Below are positions 46,614-59,379 of a stretch of 64,000 nt of DNA, one piece after another (the stretch's first letter is position 1; every line of letters starts with the position of its first letter). Made by a program: the position numbers and the translations under genes. The stretch is from Chamaecrista fasciculata (lineage: Eukaryota; Streptophyta; Magnoliopsida; Fabales; Fabaceae), in the NCBI GenBank assembly GCA_003254925.1, contig QANZ01035015.1:134184-198183 (forward strand), given 5' to 3'. The notes beneath the pieces were generated by a model. It was not told where the DNA came from, did no database searches, and worked only from the letters and a program-made list of their open reading frames with translations.

Positions 46614-46850
46614 AAGACTGATAAAGATCAGTTTGATTTAATTTGAAGAACTGTTCTCAATGAGGTGCTTTGGAATGCCTCTTCCCCTTCTCATGCTATC
46701 GGTCTTATTAATTTCAATCGGACTTTGTTTAACAAGGTGGTGTCCCGCGAAGATATTGGGAGTAGCTGGCATAACCTTGCCACTTGAGTTACTCCTATTC
46801 GTCTCCTTTCAGTTGTTTTGTTTTTATATTTTTTATCTTTCAATCCAAAA
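46614..46850. other. Insertion just before the SEO copy 3 coding region
   Basis: Between GTGATATTTG and AAAATGTTGGG, which adjoin in copies 1, 2 and 4, about 235 bases are added. They end in a pyrimidine-rich stretch and an A-run (ATCCAAAAAAATC). I cannot place their origin. It may be a retroposed or repeat fragment. Confidence 0.6.
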
Positions 46851-49800
46851 AAATCTCAAAATGTTGGGTAGTACTAGTAGCCACCCTCGTCCACTAGCAC
46901 CCACAGCTAACAATCCTAGCAGTAGTGTACAGCAAAGTAGAGCTCAGAGATTCTCCACGTCAAACGACAGTGCAATTATGGAGCAAATTCAGGCCACACA
47001 TGCTCCTGATGGCCGTGAAGTTGATGTCAAACCCATCATCACGATTGTTGAGGAAATCTTGATACATTCTATTGCTAAAACCGTTGAGGGTGATCATGTA
47101 TATAGATATATAATTCTCTGTTTTTGTCTGTTTTCATCATCACATGCATGCATGCCATTCATTCTCTTGTGTTTAGGGAAAAGGAGAGATCGATCCTATG
47201 ACGAAGGCTGCTGCTTTTGCAAAGTTTGACATGCCTGACTCACTGGCTTTTGTCATCAACAAAATTTCCTGCGAGGTTCTTTCTTTTAATTTGCAGATTA
47301 TTTCTTTCTTGTAACTTTTTTTATATGAAAGTTGTTGCTTAATTTATTGTTGGTGTTGAAAACTACAAATTGGATAGGGAAGAATTTAACCTTGAGTTCA
47401 CGATGAGAATGTCTTGTAGCTGGTTGTCGACGCCCGAACCTGAAAAGAGAGAAACCACAGGGGATTTCCTTGCGTTTCTCCTCCAATGTTTAAGTCAGTG
47501 CAGAGTTTTTGGAGAGTATAAGGTTTCAGGTGTGACGAGTGTCTTACTTTTGTTATGGAATACCTTTGCTATTTATACCTCGGAAATTCCTGGGTCTAGG
47601 ATTGTAAGAGGTTTGGGTTGGTGAGTGATAAACGCGTGTGTGGGGGAGCTTGATGCGTGGCCCATCAGTCAAATCTGATGTGTCAGGCTTCAGACGACTG
47701 ATGTTCGGATTGTTGTGCTGGGCTGCTACTTGGTAGGTGAGAGCATTAAATGTCATCCCTTCCATGCCTTTGGCGTGAGACCTCTTAGTCATTTCAGGCA
47801 TGCTCTATTGATGGAAGTATGTTGTAGCTCGTAGAGCTTTGTCTTCCGGAACTGCCTTAAGGATCTCCACATTAAATGTCAAAATCACTGCATTTAATGC
47901 TCAGAATCATTACAATAGTTGTGGCGTGAGTTGTTTCTTTGTGTTAGTGTGGTTGCATGGGCGTGGAGCGTCTTCTGGGCTAACTTTGCCCTTTATCTAC
48001 GTAAAGGGCGTATATCACTTGTTCCTCCTGAAAAGGATGGGAATGGCGCCCTTGGCGTCGAGGGTATATCACTTGTTCCTCCTGAAAAGGACGAGAATGA
48101 CACCCTTGGCGCCGTGGGTATATCACTTGTCCCTCCTGAAAAAGATAGGAATGGCACCCTTGGCGCCGTGAGTATATTAGGTGCTAAGGATAAAACTAAT
48201 GATGACTTTTATTCTTGACAAGGCATTAACAAGAGAAGAATGCACTTGACTTAAACTAAATTTTAATTTCTCCTGAAGCTGCAAGGATCTTAAAAGCATT
48301 TCTTAATTATCTCTGTTCACCCAGATAGTGAAAAGGTCATCTATTATGAATTGTATATATATATATATATATATATATTGGCAGCTATCATGCAAAAGCT
48401 CAGGAGATGGAGATGCACATGCAACAACAATGGTGTTACTGAACACTCTCCCAAACTATCCATGGCATGCAAAAGTGGTATTAACACTAGCAGCCTTTGC
48501 TGTTAACTTTGGGGAATTCTGGCTTGTGGCTCGGCCGGGTGCGGAAAACACACTTGCCAAGTCTGTGTTCCTTCTTAAGCAACTTCCTGACCTTGTGGAG
48601 AACCCTGCCTCTCTCAAACACCAATTTGATGCACTCATCAAGCTCGTCAAGGCCGCTTTCGATGTCACAAGGTGCATTGTGAAGTTCAAGGAGCTACCAT
48701 CTGAATACATCTCAGAGGACACTCCTATGTCTGATTCTAGTGCTCATATTCCTGTTGCTGCCTATTGGACCATCCGAAGCATTGATGCTTGTTCTTCTCA
48801 GATTGCAAGCTTTGTCGGCTTGAGAAAAAAGTAAGCTTACCTAGCCACCAAGCTAATTGTAACGAGTCTGAGAGATTAGTGAATGTAAAATGCTTTATAA
48901 AGTTTTGGACTATTTAATCTCAACAACTAACTTTTCGGGTGCAATTTCAAGTCCTTGTGTGAATCACACTCTCAAATTTAATTATTAAGATTGGAAAGCT
49001 CAAGACGTTATAAAATGTTTTACATTCAAAATCCTCCCTATTGTAAAACTCGCTACACTGTATAGCTAGCTTCCATTTTCCTTATTTAAATCATGAATTG
49101 AGTATGCTTCAGTATTTCTTTATACTGATGATAGGTTCATCTCAAGCACCACAGAGGCATGGGAATTGTCAAGTTTGGCTCATAAGATGAGCAGTATATA
49201 TGAGCACCTAAAGGGTCAATGGGATATCCGCTGTCAACAATATAAAGGTGTGCACATGAAAATTAGCATTTGGGGTTTGGATCTTGCGGAAGATTTTATT
49301 CATTATTAGTGTGTCTGTTTTTTCTAACCAACTTACTGTTGGGATAAATTTTGTATAGATTAATTTTTTAATTAATTAAGCGCTAGAAAATAAAATAAAT
49401 TAACGTTAGTGATTATAGAATATTGATGGGTGTTTATTTGTTTATTTATTTTTTTTATGAAATATATGTGCTTTGATTTTGATAATTGCCAAAAAAAATT
49501 TTAATATATATATATATATATTAATATTGGCTTGATGTATTTTCTTGATTGCTGTATATGTTAATATTGCCTAGACGATATATTTTTGTTAGGTTTTAAA
49601 TTGAAAGACTATTTATGTTTCGGTATATTTTCCTTGTGCATCTTAACTAACAGTTACAAATATGGAAAATATGGAAATGCAGATGAGACTATACCTGAAA
49701 ATGCCTTTGTAAGCTTGTGGCGTCTGTATGATGTAGTCCACATAGAAAACATGAAGATTCTCAAAGCACTGATATATGCCAAGGAAGATCCACCCCCACT

Positions 49801-51149
49801 CATAGACTGTTCTAACAACTCAAAGGTTTGTTCTAATTTGTAAATATACCTATTGTTTCTACTTGAATGATAACTTATGACATATATGTTGAACAAACAG
49901 GCTAGTTTGAAGGTATTGAGAAGGAAACATGTTCTGTTGCTAATATCAGATCTTGATCTCACACAAGAAGAGATCATAATACTTGATAACTTGTACAAGG
50001 ATGCAAGAGTAAGGCCAGAGACACACTATGAAATAGTATGGATGCCGATTGTTGACAGAGAGACATGGAATGATGCAAGTCGTCAAAAGTTTGAGCATTT
50101 GCTATCAATGATGCCATGGTACAGTGTGAGGGATCCTATGATTATTGAGGAAGCAGTGATAAAGTATATCAGAGAAGTATGGAACTTCAAACCACGAACA
50201 ATATTAGTGGCCCTTGATCCTCAAGGAAGATTGTCCTCTCCCAATGCCCTCCATATGATCTGGATTTGGGGAAATTTGGCCTTCCCCTTCACTAATGAGA
50301 AAGAAGAATCCTTGTGGAAGACAGAGACTTGGAGCCTCGAGTTTCTTGTTGATGGCATTGATCCTACAGTTCTACAATGGGTAAGTCTCTTTCTATCTAT
50401 ATATGTGAAATTCATGCATTTTCACCTAACATAATCCATATCTAGTCAAACTTAATTACCTCATTTGTGGTAGAATATCTGAATTTTGAGACATGATAAA
50501 CCACTTCTTTTAAAGAGTTTACGCATGAGGGTCAACATATATACAATACTCTTTAAGATACAATAAAATCCCATTTGAAACTTTTTAAAATTTATAAATG
50601 GAGTAAAAGGACTTATGTTTATAATACATGAACATCATCTTCTAGATGGCAGAGGGCAAAATCATATGTCTATATGGAGGTGAAGATCTGGAGTGGATTC
50701 AAAAATTCACAAGCACAGCAATGGGGGTAGCAAAAGCTGGAAACTTTACTCTAGAGATGGTGTATGTAGGGAAGAACAATGCCAAAGAGAGAATGCAGAG
50801 GATGATAAACACCTTCGCGACAAGAAAGTTCAGCTACTTCTGGCCAAATGTCACATCCATATGGTTCTTCTGGGCAAGACTAGAGAGCATGTTGTACTCA
50901 AAACTTCAGCATGGGAGGAACGTTGAGAATGACCAGATTATGAGTGAAGTGATGACAGTGCTTAGCTTTGATGGGAGTGATCAAGGTTGGGCTATATTTT
51001 GCAAGGGACCAAATGAAATGGCCAGAGCTAAGGGGGATAATGCTTTAAATAGCCTTGAAAAGTATGGAGAGTGGAAGGAGGCTGCTGAAAGAAATGGGTT
51101 TATACCAGCACTCAATGATTATCTAAAGCATCTTCATACCCCACATTAA
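46660..51149 (+). CDS. SEO: SEO protein, copy 3: C-terminal motif lost, possible hydrophobic N-terminal extension
   Basis: Homologous exons: 46861-47097, 47177-47275, 48385-48830, 49135-49247, 49683-49825, 49901-50380 and 50646-51149, open throughout, giving 673 aa from the ATG shared with the sisters (46861). Two oddities. First, about 235 bases absent from the other copies sit just before that ATG and add an in-frame ORF of 67 codons from an ATG at 46660. Residues about 6-26 and 41-62 of this addition are very hydrophobic, so the protein could be 740 aa with membrane-like segments. Second, the end stops right after LHTPH, and the cysteine motif coded by the last ~38 codons of copies 2 and 4 is missing. 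Exon 7 is otherwise almost the same as in copy 4. Intron 2 has an inserted repeat. Could be functional, altered or decaying. Confidence 0.85.
47356..48179. repeat. Inserted repeat in SEO copy 3 intron 2
   Basis: About 820 bases not present in the matching introns of copies 2 and 4, more GC-rich than the flanks. Near-identical GGTGTT and GGTGCT at the edges suggest a 5-6 bp duplication. The wording (CTTTGCTATTTATACCTCGG and similar) recalls non-coding LTR sequence, but this is a guess. It contains three 54-base tandem units at 48010-48171. Confidence 0.5.
48010..48171 (+). repeat. Tandem repeat, 3 x 54 bp
   Basis: Units start at 48010, 48064 and 48118. Each has CACTTGTTCCTCCTGAAAA (third copy with one change) and CCTTGGCG. 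54 is a multiple of three, and all three units stay open in two forward frames, but they sit in an intron. Confidence 0.85.
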
Positions 51150-53464
51150 TGCAATTGTCTTATTATCCTTCCAATTCATTTATAGCAAGCAAGAGTATGG
51201 TGTGTCATTATTTATATATATATGTAGCCTATAGTAATGTTTAATAATGTTCGGTTTGAATTATGGTTGTAGTAATAGTATCATGTTTGTGTGTTGTGGT
51301 AGGTGTTAGGTCTCAGAGTAACTTTCATTATAAGTAATCCTGCTTGTTATACTATACAACACCAAATCAGATGTACAATTATTTTAGATTAAATTAATGA
51401 TTTAGTTCTTTAAAGATGACAAATCTTTCAATTTAGTTCCTAATTAAAAGATGAGAAATATTTCAATTTACTCCCTAAAAGATAAAATATAACCCCTCAA
51501 AGTTCCAATCAAAATCAATTTAGTTCTTCTGCTAAATATTCTTAAATCCATCATTAAATATCTTAAAATATAATGTGATCAAATTAGTCCTTCCAATCTT
51601 GAAGGCCTAACGAAAAGCAAATGACTGTTCATGATTCCAAACAACACTGCATAAAAAAGGTTTAGCTCGCTGCCGTTAAATTCAAAGGTTTTAATTTTAA
51701 TAATAATTGTCATTAAATCTGTTGATTAAGCAGTGTTTATCCAAATCAGCCCAGACCAACAATTGTCTTTAATCGCCGTTAAAGAATTGATGCTAAATAC
51801 CTATTCTTTGTAGTGTAAACATGGAACACAATATATATATATATATATATATCTTATATTATATGGCTCCACCCCTTTCTGGTCGTCCATATTTAAAATT
51901 ATAGTCTATGAATTAAAAATAAGAGAAAATTTACTATTTGGTCTCTCTTTCTTTACTAAGTTAACAATTTAGTCCCTTATTTATTTTACATACATATTTG
52001 CGTGCCCGTTAGGGCACGCAAAGCCCCTAGTATATACTATATGTGTGAAGATCCTTTTGGTTGGTCAAAAATAATTAAATAAAAAATTAAAAAAATAAAA
52101 AATAAACATGTGAAACTTGATAATTGGCTAACTATATAGATAATGGAAGAGAGAAAGTAGTAAATAAGATTTAAGAAAGTGAAAACTTATTATTTGGTCT
52201 TTTATTTTTCACACTTGAATAATAGAAGTATACTATTTAGTCCATGAATAACTATAAATTTTAAATCAAAGGTTAATGGGCACGGAAAACCCCTAGAATA
52301 TATACATTGGGAGGAATATGTATCTAAAATTGAATATGCTTGTTAAAACAGAGTTTTAATGGCGCAGATCCCATTCTTGAAACCTGATCTTAAACATGGC
52401 AGAAAAGATATTTCAATTTTAGGATATTAAACAAAAGGACTAAATTGATTGTAATTGAATTTTTTATGGATTAAATTTTATGTTTGTATCTTTTAGAAAC
52501 TAAATTGAGAGACTTATTATCATCTTTCAATGATTAAATTTTATATTAATATTTTTCGAAAATTAAAAGAAATTTATCAGACACTAAATTATTAATTTAG
52601 TCACTTCCCTTACTTTTGACTTAATAACTCTTCAGTCTTCACCAATATCAAACTCATTTAACCATTATATTCTAAAATCTAAATATATCCACGTCAAAAT
52701 TGGTATTACTTGTCTTGTCCTTAATTACTACGGAATTACACAAAAACTAGAAATTTGAAGTTAAAAAAAATAGAGAATCTTTCGGTTTATATATATTTAT
52801 ATATATATATATATATATAAGACCAGATTTCTGTTCGTCGATAGGGAGACTATGATCCTTCCTAGTTTCTTTGCTTCCCTTCTTAATTTTTCATAACTGA
52901 GTAGTTACCAATTGATAAATCATACTAACTTTTTCTTTTTCCACAATGCTTGGCTTGCTTTCTCTTCTTTATATCTTTCTCTTTTTGTTCTTTATATACT
53001 CACTGCTGCACCAATAAGCTGCCTGCGTAATCTTATAGCGTCATGTATCACACGGCATCATTAATTATCCCCTTCACCAATTTAGTTAAAAGGAAAAAAT
53101 AAATAAAGTTGGTGCAGTTAACGAGATTAATTAAAATGAACTAATTAATTGAGGATTCGCGTACTTTTTGGTTGTTATTAATTAGATTATCCAGCTCCTG
53201 CGTAATCCGTACACCTTTTTTGCCTTATCCTAAACTGCAGGATCACTATCACTTTAGATTTTGTTTTATACACCATTGCAAGCAAGGTACTTGTTCAATA
53301 CGGCTTTATTCCAAATTTGCTCACTATATAACTCCAATACTCTCATCTCACATGACATACAACACTATACAACAACGTAGTGAGTGAGTGAGTGAGTCCA
53401 TCAAAACCAAATTAAACACTTGCTATTTCTGCCTCTGTCTCTAGTTGTATTGTGATATTTGGAA
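51150..53464. other. Spacer between SEO copies 3 and 4
   Basis: 51355-51550 repeats the 'aatttagt..ctttaaagat' units also found after copy 2. Their complement at about 52430-52600 suggests one foldback element of about 1.2 kb. A (TA)n tract is at about 51833-51852 and another at 52797-52820. 52920-52990 begins the SEO upstream block shared with copies 2 and 3 (CTTTTTCCACAATGCTTGGC). No gene. Confidence 0.5.
53323..53331 (+). promoter_or_regulatory. TATA box, SEO copy 4
   Basis: ACTATATAA in the conserved SEO promoter block, about 135 bases before the ATG. Confidence 0.6.
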
Positions 53465-56400
53465 ATGTTGGGTGGTAGCCACCCTCGTCCACTAGCACCT
53501 CCTGCTAGTAATCCTAGCAGTAAGGTACAGCAAAGAAGAGCTCAGAGATTTTCCACGTCAGACGACAGTGCAATGATGAAGCAAGTTCAGGCCACACATG
53601 CTCCTGATGGCCGTGAAGTTGATGTCAGACCCATCATCAAGATCGTTGAGGAAATTTTGATTCATTCTATTGCTAATACTGTTGAGGGTGATGATGTATG
53701 CATATATATAATTCTCTGTTTTTATTTTTCTGTTTTCATCATTATATGCATGCATGCTATTCATTCTCTTTAATGCTTGTGTTTAGGGAAAAGGAGAGGT
53801 CGATCCAATGGTGAAGGCTGCTGTTTTTGCAGATTTTGACATGCTTGACTCACTGTCTTTTGTCATCTACAAAATTTCATGCGAGGTTCTTTCTGTCTGT
53901 AGATTGTTTCTTTTTTGTAACTTTTATATATGAAAGCTGCTGTTTAATTTATTGCTGTTGTTAAGGATAAGACTAACTAATGATGACTTTTATTACTGAA
54001 ATCAAGGCATTAACAGGAACAAAATGCACTTGACTTTTAATTAATTTTGATTTCTCTTAAAGCTGCAAGTATCTGAAAAGCATTTCCTAGTTATCTGTTC
54101 ACCCTGATATTATATATATTGGCAGCTATCATGCAAGTGCTCAGGAGGTGGAGATGCACATGCAACAACAATGGTGTTACTGAACACACTCTCAAACTAT
54201 TCATGGCATGCAAAAGTGGTGTTAACACTAGCAGCCTTTGCTGTTAACTTTGGGGAATTCTGGCTTGTGGCTCAGCTTGGTGCTATAAACACACTTGCCA
54301 AGTCTGTGTCCCTTCTTAAGCAACTTCCTGACATTGTGGAGAACCCTGCCTCTCTCAGACCCCTATTTGATGCGCTCATCAAGCTCGTAAAGGCCGCTTT
54401 GGATGTCACAAGGTGCATTGTGAAGTTCAAGGAGCTTCCATCTGAGTACATCTCAGAGGACACTCCTCCTATGTCTGTTGCTAGTGCTCATATTCCTGTT
54501 GCTGCCTATTGGACCATCCGAAGCATTGTCGCTTGTTCCTCTCAGATTGCAAGCCTTGTCGGTTTGAGAAACGAGTAAGCTTACCTAGCCACCCCATCCT
54601 AGACTCTCTAATCTCAACAGTTAACTTTTGGGATATGATTTCTCTTGTTAATATTTGAATCCTTATGAGAGCCACACTTTAAAATTTAGATGTTGAGATT
54701 GGAGAATCCAAAGCCTTATACTCAGAATCAGAATCTTTCCTATTTAGCTTCCATTTTCCTTTTTTCAGACCATGGATTGAGTAAGCTTAATTATTTTTTG
54801 TTATACTGATGATAGGTTCATCTCAAGCACCACAGAGGCATGGGAACTGACAAGTTTGGCTCACAAGATGAGCAGTATATATGAGCACCTAATTAGTCAA
54901 CTGGCTATCTGCGAGAAATATATAGGTGTGCACATCAAAATTCGCATTTGGGTTTGGATCTTGCTGAAGGTTTTATCCATTATTAGTGTGTCTGTTATTT
55001 TTTTTTTAACCAAGTTACAAATATGGAAATGCAGAGGAGAAGAGACATGAAGAGGCCTTTGAAAACTTGAGGCGTCTGTTTGAGATAATGCATATAGATA
55101 ACATGAAGATTCTCAAAGCATTGATATACGCCAAGGAAGATCCACCCCCACTCATAGACTGTTCCAATAAATCAAGGGTTTGTTCTAACTTGTAAATATT
55201 TATATTCCTTATTGTGATTCTACTTAATAAACAATACATTCTCAAACATTTAAACATGATGTTGAACAAACAGGCAAGTCTGGAGGTACTAAGAAGGAAA
55301 CATGTTCTGTTGCTTATATCGGATCTTGATCTGTCACACGAAGAGATCATAATTCTTGATAACTTGTACAAAGATGCAAGATCAAGACCAGAAACACACT
55401 ATGAAATGGTATGGATGCCTATTGTGGACAGAGTGACATGGAATGATGCAAGTCGTCAAAAGTTTGAGCATTTGCTATCACTGATGTCATGGTACAGTGT
55501 GAGGGATCCTATGATTATTGAGGAAGCAGTGATAAAGTATATGAGAGAGGTATGGAACTTCACAAAAAGAGCAATCTTAGTGGCCCTTGATCCTCAAGGA
55601 AGATTGTCCTCCCCCAATGCCCTCCATATGTACTGGATTTGGGGAAATTTGGCCTTCCCCTTCACTCGTGAGAAGGAAGAATCCTTGTGGAAGATAGAAA
55701 TTTGGAGCCTTGAGCTTCTTGTTGATGGAATAGACCCTGCAGTTTTAGAATGGGTAACTATCTATCTATCTATTTTGGCATAACAAATAGGAATAATCAC
55801 GAGTATAAAGGGAAAGGGGAATTATAAATTATCAACACAAAGTTTAAAAATATTATATTTTTATATATTAAAATAAATATTTATTATTACTGGTAAGGTA
55901 CCAATTCTTCCTTATATATTTTTTATCCAATTTTCATTGAATCCAAACCACCAACATATATAGTCAAATTTTGATCATTCTTACTAACAAATCATCCATA
56001 TCTAGTTCAACTTACCTCATTTGTACACCATGTACTACTAGATGACAGAAGGCAAGATGATATGCCTATATGGAGGTGAAGATCTGGAGTGGATTCAAAA
56101 ATTCACAAGCACAGCAATGGGGGTAGCAAAAGCTGGAAACTTTACTTTACAGATGGTGTATGTGGGGAAGAACAATGCCAAAGAGAGAATGCAGAGGATG
56201 ATAAACACCTTCGCCACAAGAAAATTCAGCTACTTCTGGCCAAATGTCACATCCATATGGTTCTTCTGGGCAAGACTAGAGAGCATGCTGTACTCAAAAC
56301 TTCAACATGGGAGGAACGTTGAGAACGACCAGATTATGAGTGAAGTGATGACAGTGCTTAGCTTTGATGGGAGTGATCAAGGTTGGGCTATATTTTGCAA

Positions 56401-56659
56401 GGGACCAAATGAAATGGCCAGAGCTAAGGGAGATAATGCTTTAAATAGCCTTGAAAAGTATGGAGAGTGGCAGGAAGCTGCTGAAAGAGATGGGTTTATA
56501 CCAGCACTCAATGATTATCTAAAGCATCTTCATACCCCACATCATTGCAATCGTCTGATTCTTCCTGGGACTGCTGGGGGAATTCCAGAGAAAGTTGTGT
56601 GTGCTGAGTGTGGGCGTCCAATGGAGAAATATTTCATGTATCGTTGTTGTGTGGAGTAA
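53465..56659 (+). CDS. SEO: Sieve element occlusion protein, copy 4 (intact)
   Basis: Seven exons: 53465-53695, 53787-53885, 54126-54574, 54816-54925, 55035-55177, 55274-55753 and 56042-56659, joining into 709 aa. Exon lengths are identical to copy 2. All family parts are present: the N-terminal domain, the thioredoxin-like middle (HVLLLISDLDLS, YEMVWMPIVDR), LALDPQGR-type and WGNLAFPF motifs, and the C-terminal cysteine motif (CNRLILPG, CAECGRPM, YRCCVE). Exon 7 is very close to copy 3, while intron 6 differs, which suggests recent duplication or conversion of the last exon. It has short introns and the fewest insertions, so it is a good stand-in for the ancestral form. Expected to assemble with other SEO proteins into phloem filaments. 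Confidence 0.94.
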
Positions 56660-58327
56660 ACAAGCAAGAGTACTATGGTGTGTCTTTATAATAATGTTTG
56701 GTTTAACTTTGAATTTTATGGTTGTAGTAATAGGGTAATGTTTGTGTGTTGTGGTAGGTGTTAGGCCTCAAAAGTACCAGTGTGGGGTGTGTAGATGATG
56801 GTAATTAAAGAGTGGTATCAGGTATGGCATGTATTAGTATAATAAATGTTTGAAATTGTGTTATCTGCTATGTGTATTCTCTACAAAAGTCAGTTCTAGT
56901 TTCTTTTCTTGGTATTGTAATCTCTTTATTCACATTATTATAATATGACATGTCCTTTTAGACCTGTAAGACATTTGTGTCTCCATTTGCTTACACCCAG
57001 TTTTTTATGGGATTAAAAGGGCTTAACTTACTGACTAAATCAAGTCTTTGGTAATTGAATATTGATAATAAACCATATTGCCAAGGCCCAATGGGAGATG
57101 GAGGGTCCAGATGTGAGCCTTCTATTCCAACGCTTTGTCGTTTAAATTTTTTTTTTTTTTAATATTTTGGTGAGGAGTTTGTCTTTTCTTCCCAATATAA
57201 AGAAGCAGATTGCCCATAGTTTCTGAGAATAAGAGCATAGCACGAATAATCATAAATTAAGTTAAAATCTTTCAAAATTCAGGTCCTTCAAATTGTAAAA
57301 GTACACTACTTATACCAGTATTTTAACAGCTAAAACTTATACCTTTGGATTAATTTAATCTTTTAAAAGCCTTGAAAATTAGTATACACATATACAACAA
57401 TATATCTTGGAGATATTTTTTGTTGAGATCTAGTTTTATCTTTATTATAATTAATACCTTCAGACTTGCAACAAGATTCATTTTGGTAGGTAATAAAACA
57501 AATTAAAAAGAGTTAATATATGTGTAAATGAAGTTGGTTCCAACCCCATATATAAGTTAGAAATTGCTAGCTGAAGAGGTTGAAGAATGGAGAGGGACAG
57601 TGAGAAATTAAGCATATATAGTAGAAGTCAAGTCAAGTGAGTGGCTTCTTGTGCTTTTCTTGAGTGTAGCCATCTAGGGACCAAAAAGTATTGTACTACT
57701 GTGTGTGCTTTTCACGGTATGCGTATGTGAAGAGTTTAGCCATCCTGGATTTATGTTTTGTTTAATATATTCCCTTTTCTATGAAAAGAAAAAAAAAAAA
57801 AAGGANTCGTTACTTATATATTCAGTGATTTGAAAATTCTTCAATGTTTATTAGAAATGCATGATGAGTGATGACAGGGATCATCCTTTTCTATCATTTC
57901 TTCCCTTTAACATGTAACAAGTGCCTCCGATGGAGGAAATGAAAATATCTTTTCTATCTTAAATATCTGCAATAAGTTTAATTTCATTTCAAATATTTAT
58001 TTTATATGTCAAATTCGTTTTACATTGAATAAACATATAATTTGGTCTTTAAATATTACTGAGGTGACAATTCAACTCAGTCATTGAAGGATTAAAATAT
58101 ACAATTTAGTTCCTAAAATATTAAAATAGTATACTCTTTAGTTCCTGAAAGATTAAAATAGTATGTTATTTGGTCTATAAAAATGACTAATAAATATATG
58201 ATTCTGATCTTTCAAAGACTAAATTATACATTTTAATTTTTTAAAGACTGAATTGTCAGCTCAATCATCTTTCAAAAACCAAATTGTATGTTTACTCTAT
58301 ATTCTTGTCTTAACTATCTAACTTGAG

Positions 58328-58859
58328 GTTAAAATATCATTTTGGTCTTTAAACTATGGGGTGAAGTTTATTTTGGTTCTAATTAAATTCTTTTTTGTTT
58401 CGATTTGGTTATTAAACTTTCACATTTATTTCGTTTAAATCTCCAAAATGTGATTTATTCAGATTTTTTTTTCATTATCTATAACCTAGACAATTGAGAT
58501 AGATTATTTTTCTCTTATTTGTATCTTAATATATAAGTGAGTTGACAAAGAAATAAAAATTTTCATTCTTAGTCACAAATTGAAGACAAAAATCAATCAT
58601 AAGTTTAACTTCAATTTGTGACTATAAATGAAAGTTTTTCTTTTTCCTTAACTCATTTATTATAACACTTACATACGAGAGAGAAATGATCTATCTCAAC
58701 TGTTCATGTTAGAAATAACGCCAAAAACTCGATGAAATCACATTCCAGTGACCAAAACTGAACAAATGCGAAAGTTTGATTATCAAAATGGAGCAAAAAG
58801 TTTTTTTTAAGACTAGAATGAAACTTGCCGTATAATTTGGACCAAAATGAGTATTTTAA
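58328..58859. mobile_element. Foldback element of the 'TTTTGGTCC' group
   Basis: The left arm GGTTAAAATATCATTTTGG with ACTATGGGGTGAAG, and the right arm as complement (TTGCCGTATAATTTGGACC, AATGAGTATTTTAAGG). A second inner pair surrounds AGTCACAAATTGAAG and CTTCAATTTGTGACT. Confidence 0.7.
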
Positions 58860-59379
58860 GGCAACCAACAAACACAAAAGAAAATAAAATTAATATTTTT
58901 TTTCCAATATAGAAAATAAGAGTGATGATTAGCCAGTGTTTAATTAAGAAGAAAATGATAGGGTATGTGAAAGAGGCAGGTAGCAACGACTTGTTGACTT
59001 CATGCGTTGACGGACCAAAGGAGTTTGTGTTGACTTGGATAAGACATTCATAGTTCACACCCTTGTGTACGAAATTTTCAAATTCATCCAATTAGTCCCT
59101 CTGAGCTTACATTTTTGACCCCGCCATTACACAAGAATTTCAATTTTTTGACTGCCTTTTAGTTTTGAAAAATGTATATTTTTTTAGTCGTTAATCCCTC
59201 ATATTATACATTTGGTTAGAAAATTGCAGTGATTATTGACAGATGCATTAGCATATAAGTGATTAGTGGTATATATATACCCATGAATAGATACATGCAT
59301 CTTGTTATCTTTCATTTAACCAAGTTTCTTTGGCTGCCTTGTTTACCAATTTGAAATCTACACTGTACATTTTATTGGA

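Larger units (their letters stand above)
44857..46659. other. Spacer between SEO copies 2 and 3
   Basis: AATAAAGTAACTTTC at about 44971 is a likely poly(A) signal. A 13-N gap at 45039-45051 lies inside a poly-A run. 45310-45500 repeats 'gatttagtccctgaagg' units, also present after copy 3. A foldback element is at 45713-46301. The copy 3 promoter follows. Confidence 0.55.

Noticed and set aside
48010-48171. CRISPR-like array
   Set aside because: The units are contiguous without spacers and this is a plant nuclear genome.
47839-48218. Protein-coding gene from the open frames over the 54-base repeats
   Set aside because: The frames lie within an intron insertion, arise from repetition, and have no start context or family features.
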